A program made the translations under genes and the position numbers. Of a DNA stretch of 64,000 nucleotides, positions 20,702 through 29,884 are shown piece by piece. The DNA comes from Alteromonas ponticola (lineage in GTDB: Bacteria > Pseudomonadota > Gammaproteobacteria > Enterobacterales > Alteromonadaceae). Each line of letters begins with the position of its first letter. The first letter of the stretch is position 1. A model generated the notes under the pieces. It was given only the letters and a program-made list of their open reading frames with translations. It was not told the DNA's origin and did not search any database. Location: assembly GCF_012911815.1 (NCBI RefSeq), contig NZ_JAATNW010000007.1, positions 186,001 to 250,000 on the forward strand, in the 5' to 3' direction.

Positions 20702-21634
20702 ATGCAAGTATACATTCACGCAGGCACCTACAAAACTGGCAGTACTGCTATTCAACAGACCTTGTTTTCTTTGCGCAAGCAGTTAATCAATCAGAAAATA
20801 CTTTACCCCACATCAGGCATATCGGCACAGGCTGAAGAAATAGGCCACCGACACAGCCGTTTTGTATATGAATATGGCCTTAAGGCATGGGATATGGAAG
20901 TTGAAAAGCTGATTGCTGAGATCCGCGAACACTCACCCGATCTGCTTGTACTATCAAGTGAAGCCTGGTCAAAACCGAAGGGAACCAAGCGGATGCTTGC
21001 GCTAATCGACAAGCTTCGGTTATTTGATATAGAGCGCGTCAATGTGACCTTTGTAGTAAGAAACGGTTTTGACTATTCCGTCAGCTTTTTCCGTGAATTC
21101 GTTCGGCGCTGGGGTCAGCGCAGAGTATACAGAGACTATACAGAAAAACGCATACCCTATTATGACTACAATAATTTGTTCCTGCCGTTTTTGAATGAAG
21201 AAAAATTCAATGTGAAATTTATTCCTTACACTGAAAATAGTGTGACGGAGTTGTTAGCTGATATAGGGCTCGGCAAGTTTAAGGCACAAACGCAGCGCGA
21301 AGTGAATTCCAGTTTATCGACTCTGGATATCGAAATTCAACGCCGCATCAACATTTTAACCAAAAGCAAAGCACACCCGTCACCAACGGCAAATGAACTG
21401 TTCAGTAAAATCGGCGTGGAGCTTACGCGCGATGACATTATTGAAGATCACCCGCCAGAATCGCTTCTGCAGTTGTATTCAACCGCATACCAGCGGCAAT
21501 TTTCTGAGTTGACAGGCTTATCTGCAGACGTATTACAAATTGAAAACTCGGATTACTTTACGCAGAGCCAGGCTGAATTGCGTGTATTCGAACCTATTTT
21601 GGATCACCTGCTCCCATTACCAAAGAAAAGCTAA
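20702..21634 (+). CDS. sulfotransferase-like P-loop protein
   Basis: A 310-residue protein with the 5'-phosphosulfate-binding pattern near its N-terminus (IHAGTYKTGSTAIQQ, residues 5-19) and a 3'-phosphate-type segment VVRNGFDYSVSFFREF (R120 with S126 and S128). These are the two PAPS-binding elements of sulfotransferases, which move sulfate from PAPS to sugars or other hydroxyl groups. There is no signal peptide or membrane helix. It sits alone between smpB and ssrA. The target may be a surface polysaccharide, by analogy only; the PAPS-binding call is by eye. Confidence 0.7.
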   Translation: MQVYIHAGTYKTGSTAIQQTLFSLRKQLINQKILYPTSGISAQAEEIGHRHSRFVYEYGLKAWDMEVEKLIAEIREHSPDLLVLSSEAWSKPKGTKRMLALIDKLRLFDIERVNVTFVVRNGFDYSVSFFREFVRRWGQRRVYRDYTEKRIPYYDYNNLFLPFLNEEKFNVKFIPYTENSVTELLADIGLGKFKAQTQREVNSSLSTLDIEIQRRINILTKSKAHPSPTANELFSKIGVELTRDDIIEDHPPESLLQLYSTAYQRQFSELTGLSADVLQIENSDYFTQSQAELRVFEPILDHLLPLPKKS

Positions 21635-21716
21635 AATTTTCACGTTATGGCTTATTAAATCCCTACAATCTATGATAAACTTTGCGATCTGAAATAATTA
21701 GTATTTCACCAAACCT

Positions 21717-22074
21717 GGGGCTGATTAGGATTCGACAGGATCTAGGAAGCTGGAGGTGCATGCAGAGGTGCGGTTTGCCTCTTAAAAAAGCCGCATTTAA
21801 ATAGTCGCAAACGACGAAACTTACGCACTAGCCGCTTAATACCCGGCATAGGCCCTTCCCCCACAGCTTTGTTTGCTAGCGTGGATCCGGAAGGTCATAT
21901 AAGCAAACTAGCGAGGGAAACTCTCCTGAGGTTGAACCGCGAAATAGTATCAGGACCGCTACGAGGAATCCTGTTTGCCGGAGTCCGAAGTAGTTAAATA
22001 AAAGACAAACTAAGCATGTAGTACCAAAAGTAGACATTTTCTGGACGCGGGTTCAAATCCCGCCAGCTCCACCA
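21717..22074 (+). ncRNA. ssrA: transfer-messenger RNA
   Basis: The 358-base gene starts with GGGGCTGATTAGGATTCGAC and ends with GGTTCAAATCCC...CAGCTCCACCA, so the acceptor stem GGGGCUG/CAGCUCC and an encoded CCA are present. The tag frame begins at GCA 21807 and reads ANDETYALAA before TAA at 21837-21839. With SmpB the RNA frees stalled ribosomes and marks the unfinished protein for ClpXP and related proteases. Confidence 0.98.
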
Positions 22075-22081
22075 ACTCCCA

Positions 22082-22112
22082 AACCCTGTGCCCACGGCAC
22101 GGGGTTTTTTAT
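22082..22112. terminator. terminator of ssrA, shared with the convergent gene
   Basis: ACCCTGTGCC and GGCACGGGGT pair, with one U-G-type position, around a short CAC loop. TTTTTTATT follows on the plus strand. The hairpin also overlaps the stop codon region of the convergent diguanylate cyclase gene. Confidence 0.85.
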
Positions 22113-23599
22113 TGGTAAACCTCTATCCTATTCCGCCCCTTAGCTTTAGCCTGATAAAGCGCCTTGTCGGCCATACCGACTAATTGACCGCTGGTAAGGG
22201 CTATGGTGCAGGCTTGCGTCGCAATACCTATGCTGACAGAGAGGATTTTGTTACCTGGAGATCCATCAAACGGTATCGCTAACTCTTCTAGCTTTAGTTG
22301 TATCAGTTCAGCAATGTAGTGGGCTTGCTTGGCATCTGTTTGTGGCAAAATAACGGCAAACTCTTCACCACCGTACCGGGCGGCTAAATCGTCGAAGCGA
22401 CGGCAACATTCGTGCAGTGTTTTTGCTACGAGTTTCAGTGCTTCATCGCCGGCGCTATGTCCATAGGTGTCATTAAACTGTTTGAACAAATCGACATCGA
22501 TGAACAGTAAGCTTAGCAAATCGCTGTCTCTGATGCCGCGGCGAATTGCACTGTCCAATGTGTTGTCAAATTGTCTGCGGTTGGCGATACCAGTCAAACC
22601 ATCAGAATTGGCCAAATGATCTAATTGTTTATTTGCCGCTGCCAGTTCGGCGGATACTTGTTCCAATGATTGCTTGTTTGACATGGCTGCAAGAGTGTTG
22701 CTGACAATTTCACCTATCAGTTTTAGGTATCTGACATCATGTTCGCGCCAACTAAATGCACTGCCAACAATATCGCAGCCGATAAAGCCAAATAGTTTTT
22801 CGTTAAGATAAATTGCGACACATAAAACCGCACCGATGCCCTCTCTTTGAAATTCCTGTTTTTCGAGAGTGGCGACTTCCGGCAGTTGTTCTACATCGTC
22901 TACTTTGAATATTTGCTCTGATTTAATAACCTGATGGAAATAAGGCAGGTCATCGGCGCTCAGCCCTTTTAACTCTTCTTTATGAGGAGTGATACCGGGC
23001 GCTACCCATTCATGGGTATTATCCATCAGATTGCCGTCGTTATAGAACTGAAAAATATAACAGCGATCTACGCCGCTAAATTCACCAAACGCACCCAACT
23101 TCTTTTCTATCAGGCAATCCAGATTCTCTGAGTTCAGATTGATTAGCTGAGAGGATATTTTCGAAAGTAGTCTATTAAATGCCAGGTGGTTATCAAGGGG
23201 TGAGTTTTTGGCGAATGCGAGCTGACTTATGTCATTATCCTGCGCGCTGGTCAGGTTTAGGACAATCCACTGTTGGTTTTCAGAATAGATGACTGTGCCC
23301 GATACAACACAATTTAAGTTCTTTGCTGTGCTGGTGATTCTGACATGTAAGTTGATAGTGCCTTCTTTCGCACACTTATTGAAAGGGTGCGAATCTTCGG
23401 TCAATTCGTGTTTCGATTCTGGATCATAAAAGGCTAATGTTTCCAGAAACGCTTCACGCGCAGAACCAAGTCCAAACAATTTAAAACAGGCTTCGTTGGC
23501 ATAGACTTCACTTCCATCTACGCATTTATAAAGCAGACTTGCTGGCAACTGCTGTAACAGTTTCATGTCATCCGTCTTGATCAACTCAACCCCACTCAT
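22109..23599 (-). CDS. diguanylate cyclase with PAS and GAF sensor domains
   Basis: A 496-residue soluble protein predicted to make cyclic di-GMP. Residues about 12-120 look like a PAS domain, 150-310 like a GAF domain, and 325-496 are a GGDEF domain. The active-site motif is GGEEF (410-414), and an intact product-inhibition site RxxD (R401-D404) lies five residues ahead, so feedback inhibition is expected. There are no transmembrane helices, so the signal is cytosolic. It stands alone and converges on ssrA. Confidence 0.93.
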   Translation of the reverse strand: MSGVELIKTDDMKLLQQLPASLLYKCVDGSEVYANEACFKLFGLGSAREAFLETLAFYDPESKHELTEDSHPFNKCAKEGTINLHVRITSTAKNLNCVVSGTVIYSENQQWIVLNLTSAQDNDISQLAFAKNSPLDNHLAFNRLLSKISSQLINLNSENLDCLIEKKLGAFGEFSGVDRCYIFQFYNDGNLMDNTHEWVAPGITPHKEELKGLSADDLPYFHQVIKSEQIFKVDDVEQLPEVATLEKQEFQREGIGAVLCVAIYLNEKLFGFIGCDIVGSAFSWREHDVRYLKLIGEIVSNTLAAMSNKQSLEQVSAELAAANKQLDHLANSDGLTGIANRRQFDNTLDSAIRRGIRDSDLLSLLFIDVDLFKQFNDTYGHSAGDEALKLVAKTLHECCRRFDDLAARYGGEEFAVILPQTDAKQAHYIAELIQLKLEELAIPFDGSPGNKILSVSIGIATQACTIALTSGQLVGMADKALYQAKAKGRNRIEVYQ

Positions 23600-23819
23600 A
23601 ACAATGATTCAATTACGGTAAGCAACGATAATAAAAAAGCATCGCCTATCAATTATATAGCATGGTATATAGGTATGGATACAGTAAAAGGCGGTCAGTT
23701 GAACCACACTGTTCACCACAATTCGAAATATTAGTACAAATCGTAACAATCTTTCTGCTGTAAAAAATTAAATTCCACTCATAAACTAACATAAGAATTA
23801 GTTGAATCCGGAATATATA

Positions 23820-24509
23820 ATGCTTTATCTGAGACGCGCAAATGAGCGTGGACTAGCTGATTTTGGATGGCTGCGCAGCAGGCATTCATTCTCGTTTGGC
23901 CATTATTATGACCCACAGCACATGGGCTTTTCCGTTCTGCGTGTCATCAACGATGATGAGGTAGTCGGAGGTGCTGGTTTTGACACCCATGGCCATCGTG
24001 ATATGGAAATTATCTCCTATGTTATGCAAGGAGCCATCGAGCATAAAGACAGTGAAGGTAATGCTTACGTAGTACCAGCGGGTGATGTTCAGCGGATGAG
24101 TGCGGGCAGCGGAATTAAACATTCTGAATTCAATCACTCGAAAACCGAAAAGCTGCGCTTCTTACATATTTGGATCCAGCCAGACAAGCAAGGCATCAAA
24201 CCCGGTTACGCACAGAAAACAGTACGTCAGAATGCGATGTTGACGCCATTAGTTACCGCGGACGGACGAGATAGCTCTCTAACGATGCAGCAAAATGCCA
24301 GTTTGTATCGCCTTGCCATGAAGCAAGGCGAAACGATTACTTTATCGACTGACGCAAGTTGGGGCTATTTACACCTGATTGAGGGTACAGCGCAGGTCCG
24401 TGACCTGATGCTCGATAATGGCGACGCAATTGGCCTAACAGAAGGTGACTTAGAAGTTAAAGCCATAAGCGCGCTGACCGCGTTGTGGTTTGAATTGCCG
24501 CCAGGCTAA
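23820..24509 (+). CDS. pirin-family bicupin protein (YhhW-like)
   Basis: A 230-residue bicupin closely resembling E. coli YhhW, which shows quercetin 2,3-dioxygenase activity in vitro. The N-terminal cupin has the metal set H57, H59 (FDTHGHRDMEI), H101 and E103 (SGIKHSEFNHS). The start is the ATG at 23820 (MLYLRRANERG), matching homologues; an in-frame TTG 18 bases upstream is rejected. The natural substrate is unknown. Confidence 0.92.
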   Translation: MLYLRRANERGLADFGWLRSRHSFSFGHYYDPQHMGFSVLRVINDDEVVGGAGFDTHGHRDMEIISYVMQGAIEHKDSEGNAYVVPAGDVQRMSAGSGIKHSEFNHSKTEKLRFLHIWIQPDKQGIKPGYAQKTVRQNAMLTPLVTADGRDSSLTMQQNASLYRLAMKQGETITLSTDASWGYLHLIEGTAQVRDLMLDNGDAIGLTEGDLEVKAISALTALWFELPPG

Positions 24510-24549
24510 ATCTGCCCAAGTGCGCAGGCGCGCTGCTAGGCAGCGCGAG

Positions 24550-25017
24550 TTACGTTTGTCTTGCGGCGTCGCTCAACGTTTTCCATTCCTGTTGATCTAC
24601 CGGCATGATAGATAGCCGATGTCCCTTTTTGACCAGTCCAATATTTGTGATGTCTGGCATTTGTTTGATGGTTTTAAGGGGCAACACCCTGGCAAACTTC
24701 TCTTTAAACTTTACATCGACGCGAAACCACCTCGGGTCGTCGCGATCCGCTTTGGGATCATAGTACGCTGAATCAGGATCAAATTGGCTTTCATCAGCGT
24801 AGCCTGCTCTAACTACAGTGGCAATACCTGCAATTCCAACCAGCTTGCAGCTCGAATGGTAAATAAACACGTGGTCACCTTCTGCTACCTCGTCACGCAG
24901 AAAGTTTCTGGCTTGATAATTACGCACACCTTCCCAGGGTTCAGTCTGCTCGGGTCGGTTAATCAGGTCATCGATACTAAAGGTGTCTGGTTCGGTTTTA
25001 AATAGCCAATAATTCAT
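24550..25017 (-). CDS. EVE-domain protein
   Basis: A 155-residue protein covering almost exactly one EVE domain (PUA-like fold): MNYWLFKTEPDTFSIDDL, WEGVRNYQARNFLRDEVAEGDHVFIYHSSCKLVGIAGIATVV, and DPRWFRVDVKFKEKFARVLPLKTIK. EVE domains bind modified bases in DNA or RNA and often occur in defence systems, but single-domain housekeeping copies like this are widespread. No restriction or defence gene is next to it. It converges on pirin and diverges from ygiQ. Confidence 0.92.
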   Translation of the reverse strand: MNYWLFKTEPDTFSIDDLINRPEQTEPWEGVRNYQARNFLRDEVAEGDHVFIYHSSCKLVGIAGIATVVRAGYADESQFDPDSAYYDPKADRDDPRWFRVDVKFKEKFARVLPLKTIKQMPDITNIGLVKKGHRLSIMPVDQQEWKTLSDAARQT

Positions 25018-25183
25018 GCGGAAAAAAAATGAGCGAATGGTGTACTGTTAGCTTAATTCAGGGAGTTGATTTCACAAGGTATTTTTATATTTAATCCACC
25101 AACTGGTTAAATTTTGAGTATAACCTAGGCGACACCCTCCCTCGCCTGCTATAATACGCGCCCGTTTTATACTGGTTACTGTT

Positions 25184-27352
25184 ATGCAAGCAACGATCAA
25201 AGCAGACCGCAGTCTGTTTTCTTACCCAAAATACTGGCCCCACTGTCTGGGTACAGCCCCGTTTCTTCCTATGTCAAAACAAGAAATGGATGAACTGGGA
25301 TGGGACAGTTGCGACATCATTCTGGTAACAGGTGATGCATACGTTGATCATCCAAGTTTTGGTATGGCAGTAGTTGGGCGTGTACTTGAAGCCCATGGTT
25401 TCCGCGTCGGCATCATTGCCCAGCCAGACTGGACCAGTAAAGACGACTTTATGAAGCTGGGCGCACCCAATCTGTATTTCGGTGTCACGGCGGGCAATAT
25501 GGATTCAATGATTAACCGCTATACGGCAGATAAGAAAATTCGCCATGACGATGCGTATACACCAGATAACGTAGGGGGCAAGAGGCCTGACCGTGCGGTT
25601 ACCGTATACAGTCAGCGCTGTAAAGAAGCTTACAAAGGTATACCTGTTATTATTGGCGGCATTGAGGCCAGTTTACGACGAATTGCTCATTATGATTACT
25701 GGTCCGAAAAAGTCCGCCGTAGTGCGCTTTTTGATGCCAAAGCTGACATGCTGATGTTCGGAAATGCCGAGCGTCCGCTGGTTGAAGTGACCCACCGCTT
25801 AGCCGCCGGTGAAAATATCGCTGATATACGTGATGTGCGTGGTACCGCAATTATTGTGAAAGAAGCGCTTCCCGAATGGCAAGGGGTCGACTCAACTTCC
25901 ATCGACAGACCCGGCAAGATCGACCCAATCCCCAGCCCTTACATGGAAGAACCTGAGTGCGACAAAAAAGATACGTCCGCAAATGACTCGGGCTCGGCCA
26001 AAGCTATAGTGGTGCAACCTGCTGAACGCCGTAAACCCTGGGAAAATGTATACGTAAAGCTGCCTGCATTTGAAACGGTAAAAGAAAACAAAGTACTTTA
26101 CGCGCATACCTCGCGTATTCTGCATCAGGAAACTAACCCTGGCTGCGCCCGTGCTTTAATGCAACGTCATGGTGATCGACACATCTGGATCAATCCGCCA
26201 GCCATGCCACTGGAAACCGAAGAAATGGATGCAGTGTTTGATTTGCCATATCAGCGGGTGCCACATCCGGTGTATGGTAAAGCCAAAATTCCTGCTTACG
26301 ATATGATCAGATTCTCTGTAAATATCATGCGTGGTTGTTATGGTGGATGCACATTCTGCTCAATTACCGAACACGAAGGGCGAATAATTCAAAGTCGCTC
26401 TGAAGACTCAATTATTCGTGAAATAGAACAGATCCGCGATAACGTACCGGGCTTTACCGGTGTGATTTCGGACTTAGGCGGGCCTACCGCCAACATGTAT
26501 CGTTTGCGCTGCAAAAGCCCAAAAGCCGAAGCGACCTGTCGTCGCCCTTCGTGCGTTTATCCAAGTATTTGTGCGCACATGGACACTGACCATACGCCTA
26601 CTATCGATTTATATCGACGAGCACGCGAACTGCCTGGTATCAAGAAGATCCTGATTGCATCAGGGGTGAGATACGATCTGGCGGTAGAAGATCCGGCCTA
26701 TGTGCGCGAACTGGCATTGCACCATGTAGGAGGTTATTTAAAAATTGCCCCTGAGCATACCGAAGATGGCCCGCTTAGTAAGATGATGAAACCAGGTATG
26801 GGCAGCTACTATCGCTTCAAAGAGTTGTTTGACAAATACTCAGAGGAAGCGGGTAAAAAGCAGTATCTGATCCCTTATTTTATTGCTTCGCACCCCGGCA
26901 CGACGGACGAAGACATGCTTAATCTGGCGATTTGGTTAAAAGAAAATCGATTCAAGTTGGATCAGGTTCAAAACTTCTATCCTTCACCGATGGCCACAGC
27001 GACCACGATGTATCACACTGAGGTTAATTCGTTACGAAAAGTCACCAAGGATAGTGAAGCGGTACCTTCAGCCAAAGGTGAAATACACCGCCGCTTGCAT
27101 AAGGCAATGTTACGCTATCATGATCCTAAGAACTTTGCCCAGATCAGAGAGGCGTTGATTAAGATGGGACGGGAAGATCTGATTGGCCGCGGCCCGCAGC
27201 ATCTTGTACCGCCGGCGTCGGCGAAAGAAAAACAGCAAAAAGTACGTCCCGGCAAACGAGGCGAACGCGCTCTGACTAAGCACACGGGTCTGCCCCCACA
27301 GCCAAAATTCAAAAAACAGCCTACGAAGAAAAAGGCAGTAAACAAAGGATAA
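25184..27352 (+). CDS. ygiQ: YgiQ-family radical SAM protein
   Basis: A 722-residue UPF0313 member. The radical SAM cluster motif is C-x3-C-x2-C in [19 protein letters not shown], near residue 385. N-terminal B12-domain-like sequence ([30 protein letters not shown]) and the C-terminal extension are typical. The reaction is not established. A TATAAT at 25150-25155 may be its -10. A terminator follows 31 bases after the stop. Confidence 0.93.
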   Translation: MQATIKADRSLFSYPKYWPHCLGTAPFLPMSKQEMDELGWDSCDIILVTGDAYVDHPSFGMAVVGRVLEAHGFRVGIIAQPDWTSKDDFMKLGAPNLYFGVTAGNMDSMINRYTADKKIRHDDAYTPDNVGGKRPDRAVTVYSQRCKEAYKGIPVIIGGIEASLRRIAHYDYWSEKVRRSALFDAKADMLMFGNAERPLVEVTHRLAAGENIADIRDVRGTAIIVKEALPEWQGVDSTSIDRPGKIDPIPSPYMEEPECDKKDTSANDSGSAKAIVVQPAERRKPWENVYVKLPAFETVKENKVLYAHTSRILHQETNPGCARALMQRHGDRHIWINPPAMPLETEEMDAVFDLPYQRVPHPVYGKAKIPAYDMIRFSVNIMRGCYGGCTFCSITEHEGRIIQSRSEDSIIREIEQIRDNVPGFTGVISDLGGPTANMYRLRCKSPKAEATCRRPSCVYPSICAHMDTDHTPTIDLYRRARELPGIKKILIASGVRYDLAVEDPAYVRELALHHVGGYLKIAPEHTEDGPLSKMMKPGMGSYYRFKELFDKYSEEAGKKQYLIPYFIASHPGTTDEDMLNLAIWLKENRFKLDQVQNFYPSPMATATTMYHTEVNSLRKVTKDSEAVPSAKGEIHRRLHKAMLRYHDPKNFAQIREALIKMGREDLIGRGPQHLVPPASAKEKQQKVRPGKRGERALTKHTGLPPQPKFKKQPTKKKAVNKG

Positions 27353-27382
27353 TACTGCCGCGTAAAGCTAGCTGAACCGATA

Positions 27383-27410
27383 AAAAATGCCCGCTTTTGC
27401 GGGCATTTTT
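27383..27410. terminator. bidirectional terminator between ygiQ and ahpF
   Basis: AAAAATGCCCGC (27383-27394), loop TTTT, and GCGGGCATTTTT (27399-27410) make a perfect 12-bp stem with A and T runs, usable by both convergent genes. Confidence 0.93.
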
Positions 27411-27429
27411 ATTAACTTAATTCAGTGTG

Positions 27430-29013
27430 TTAGGCTACTTCAGCGATTTCTTCATCAACCTGGTGCGTCAATAAATATTCAAACGCCGCCAGTGAAGCTT
27501 TGGCACCCTCACCCATTGAAACCACGATTTGCTTATAAGGCACGGTTGTTACGTCACCTGCTGCAAATATACCCGGTTCAGATGTCAGACATTTTTCATC
27601 GACAATAATTTCACCATGTTTAGTGGTATCGACAACCCCTTTAATGAATTGGCTGTTAGGCACTAGACCAATTTGTACAAATACGCCTGAAAGTGGCTGC
27701 GTGTTTACCTCTTCAGTAGCGCGATCTTTGTACTCAATACCAACTACTTTACCGTTTTCAGCTACAATCTGCTGAGTCGCAACGTTTTTCTTAATGGTGA
27801 TATTGCTACGCTTTTTGGCTTGCTGAACCAGTACGCTGTCCGCTTTAAGTTCCGGCATAAACTCGAACACGGTTACCGATTTAACGATCCCGGCCAAATC
27901 AAGCGCCGCTTCTATCCCCGAGTTACCGCCACCAATCACCGCAACATCCTTACCTTTAAAGAATGGACCGTCGCAATGTGGGCAATACGCCACCCCGTTA
28001 CCAATGTTTTCTTTTTCGCCGGGAACACCCAGCTCACGCCAGCGTGCGCCGGTCGCAACAATGACAGAACGGCTAGTGATTGTTTCACCAGAGGATAACG
28101 TGATGGTTTTCACGTCACCACTTTCAACGCTGGACACATGAACGTGCTCTTTCAGCGTAATATCATAATCTTTCATATGATCGGCGAGGTTGCCAACCAA
28201 TTCCGGCCCGGTTGTTTTTGGCACCGAAATCAGGTTTTCAATCCCCATTGTATCTTTAACCTGACCACCAAAGCGGTCTGCAACAACGGTAACTTTCAAC
28301 CCTTTTCTTGCGCTGTAAATGGCCGCACTTACGCCTGCCGGACCACCACCTATTACGGTTACATCCTGCATGGGCAAACTTTTACCCTTATTAACTTCGG
28401 TCAACTGTGGGTATTTCTCCGTCAGTTTGTTGATTAAAGTCGCGGCATCCACCTTACCACTAGCAAACAATTCACCATTCAGGTATACGCTGGGCACCCC
28501 TTGAATGTCGCGTTCTTCTACCAGGCTCTGATAAAGACCACCGTCAATCATTTCCGCTGAGATGTTCGGATTCAACAACGCAAACTGATTTAAAATCTGA
28601 ACGACGTCAGGGCAGTTGTGACAGCTTAAGCTAACGAAAACTTCAAAATGAAGCTGTTCCGACACTGCTGACACCATTTTGCGCACACTGTCGTCAAGTT
28701 TTAACTTTGAGCCGGATGCGTGCAAGATAGCCAGTACCAGTGAGTTGAATTCATGACCACTGGGGATCCCTGAAAACCGGATGCCTGAGTCTACCTCGTT
28801 TACTTCCAGCATGAAGCTAAGGCCGCTTCGCAACTTACCATCGGTGTCACGTTCAACAAGCTTTATACGGTCGCTGGTGTCTGCAATGCTGATTAGAAAC
28901 GTTTTTAGTTCATTTCTTTTACTGTGCTCACCAGTTTGCAAAACAAACGTGACATCGTTTTGCATTGACTCAAAATAACCTTTTAATGCGTTAACTATTT
29001 CTGGGGTTAACAT
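27430..29013 (-). CDS. ahpF: alkyl hydroperoxide reductase subunit F
   Basis: A 527-residue NADH-dependent flavoprotein that reduces AhpC. The N-terminal double thioredoxin fold carries SCHNCPD (C131/C134), and the thioredoxin-reductase-like part carries [19 protein letters not shown] (FAD), [13 protein letters not shown] (NADH) and the redox pair CPHC near residue 350. Order and length fit the family (about 521). It is the second gene after ahpC, with a strong GC hairpin in the 76-base gap. Confidence 0.97.
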   Translation of the reverse strand: MLTPEIVNALKGYFESMQNDVTFVLQTGEHSKRNELKTFLISIADTSDRIKLVERDTDGKLRSGLSFMLEVNEVDSGIRFSGIPSGHEFNSLVLAILHASGSKLKLDDSVRKMVSAVSEQLHFEVFVSLSCHNCPDVVQILNQFALLNPNISAEMIDGGLYQSLVEERDIQGVPSVYLNGELFASGKVDAATLINKLTEKYPQLTEVNKGKSLPMQDVTVIGGGPAGVSAAIYSARKGLKVTVVADRFGGQVKDTMGIENLISVPKTTGPELVGNLADHMKDYDITLKEHVHVSSVESGDVKTITLSSGETITSRSVIVATGARWRELGVPGEKENIGNGVAYCPHCDGPFFKGKDVAVIGGGNSGIEAALDLAGIVKSVTVFEFMPELKADSVLVQQAKKRSNITIKKNVATQQIVAENGKVVGIEYKDRATEEVNTQPLSGVFVQIGLVPNSQFIKGVVDTTKHGEIIVDEKCLTSEPGIFAAGDVTTVPYKQIVVSMGEGAKASLAAFEYLLTHQVDEEIAEVA

Positions 29014-29046
29014 AACGAATTTGTCCTTGTACTGATTAGAGGAATG

Positions 29047-29066
29047 GCGCGGCCAGACGGCCGCGC
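29047..29066 (-). other. GC-only hairpin between ahpC and ahpF
   Basis: GCGCGGCC (29047-29054), loop AGAC, GGCCGCGC (29059-29066). It lacks a following T run on the coding strand, so it may be an RNA 3'-end stabiliser that gives more ahpC than ahpF message rather than a full stop. Confidence 0.6.
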
Positions 29067-29089
29067 AACGCGCACGTTTGTCAGCAGAT

Positions 29090-29653
29090 TTAGATCTTAC
29101 CTACCAGGTCTAATGAAGGTGCAAGGGTCGCTTCACCTTCTTTCCATTTCGCCGGGCACACTTCACCCGGGTGGTTAGCTACATATTGTGCAGCTTTAAT
29201 CTTACGTACCAGGTCATCGGCATCACGGCCGATACCTTCCGCAGTAATTTCCATCGCCTGGATAATACCTTCAGGGTCAACCACAAATGTTGCGCGGTCA
29301 GCTAAACCCATGGTTTCACGCATACAATCGAAGTTACGCGTAACCTCTCCAGTAGGGTCACCAATCATGGCAAATTTGATTTTACCAATGGTTTCAGAAG
29401 CATCATGCCATGCCTTGTGGGTGAAATGCGTATCGGTAGAAACCGAAAATACTTCAACACCACGAGACTGTAATTCTTCGTACTTGTCAGCGACATCGCC
29501 CAACTCTGTCGGACATACAAACGTAAAATCGGCTGGATAGAAAACAAATACCGCCCACTTACCTTTTATATCTTCGCTGCTGACTTCAATAAATTCACCG
29601 TTCTTAAATGCATTCGCTTTAAACGGTTTAATTGCTGTATTGATAAGTGCCAT
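29090..29653 (-). CDS. ahpC: alkyl hydroperoxide reductase subunit C (peroxiredoxin)
   Basis: A 187-residue typical 2-Cys peroxiredoxin, the same length as in E. coli. The peroxidatic cysteine is C47 (FTFVCPTE) and the resolving one C166 (GEVCPAKW). It reduces H2O2 and organic peroxides and is regenerated by AhpF. I use the ATG at 29653 ([11 protein letters not shown]), which has GGAGAG just upstream, not the longer open frame. I looked for a clean OxyR box upstream and did not find one. Confidence 0.97.
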   Translation of the reverse strand: MALINTAIKPFKANAFKNGEFIEVSSEDIKGKWAVFVFYPADFTFVCPTELGDVADKYEELQSRGVEVFSVSTDTHFTHKAWHDASETIGKIKFAMIGDPTGEVTRNFDCMRETMGLADRATFVVDPEGIIQAMEITAEGIGRDADDLVRKIKAAQYVANHPGEVCPAKWKEGEATLAPSLDLVGKI

Positions 29654-29884
29654 ATAATTACTCTCCATTAATATAAAACGGCAATATGCCAAGTGAATTA
29701 AAGTGGGTAACGCACCGTTACCGAACTCGATTGGCTATAGAATAAGGAAGTAATAGTAAGAAAGATAATTGATAAATTAGAACGAGGTAATCATAAAATG
29801 CGATTAGAAGCTCAATTGATGAACGCTTTTTATAATTAGGGGTGAATCATACTCGCAGTGTGATGCTGAAGCAACCTACCTTAT

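Noticed and set aside
21717..23599. Genomic island at the 3' end of ssrA
   Set aside because: No integrase, att repeat or mobile gene follows; the next gene is an ordinary diguanylate cyclase that shares the terminator.
24550..25017. EVE protein as part of a defence system
   Set aside because: No restriction, methylation or nuclease gene accompanies it; single EVE proteins are common housekeeping genes.
29654..29884. OxyR binding site upstream of ahpC
   Set aside because: ATAG and CTAT tetramers occur (for example 29735-29740 and 29753-29756), but their spacing does not fit the 11-base periodic OxyR pattern.
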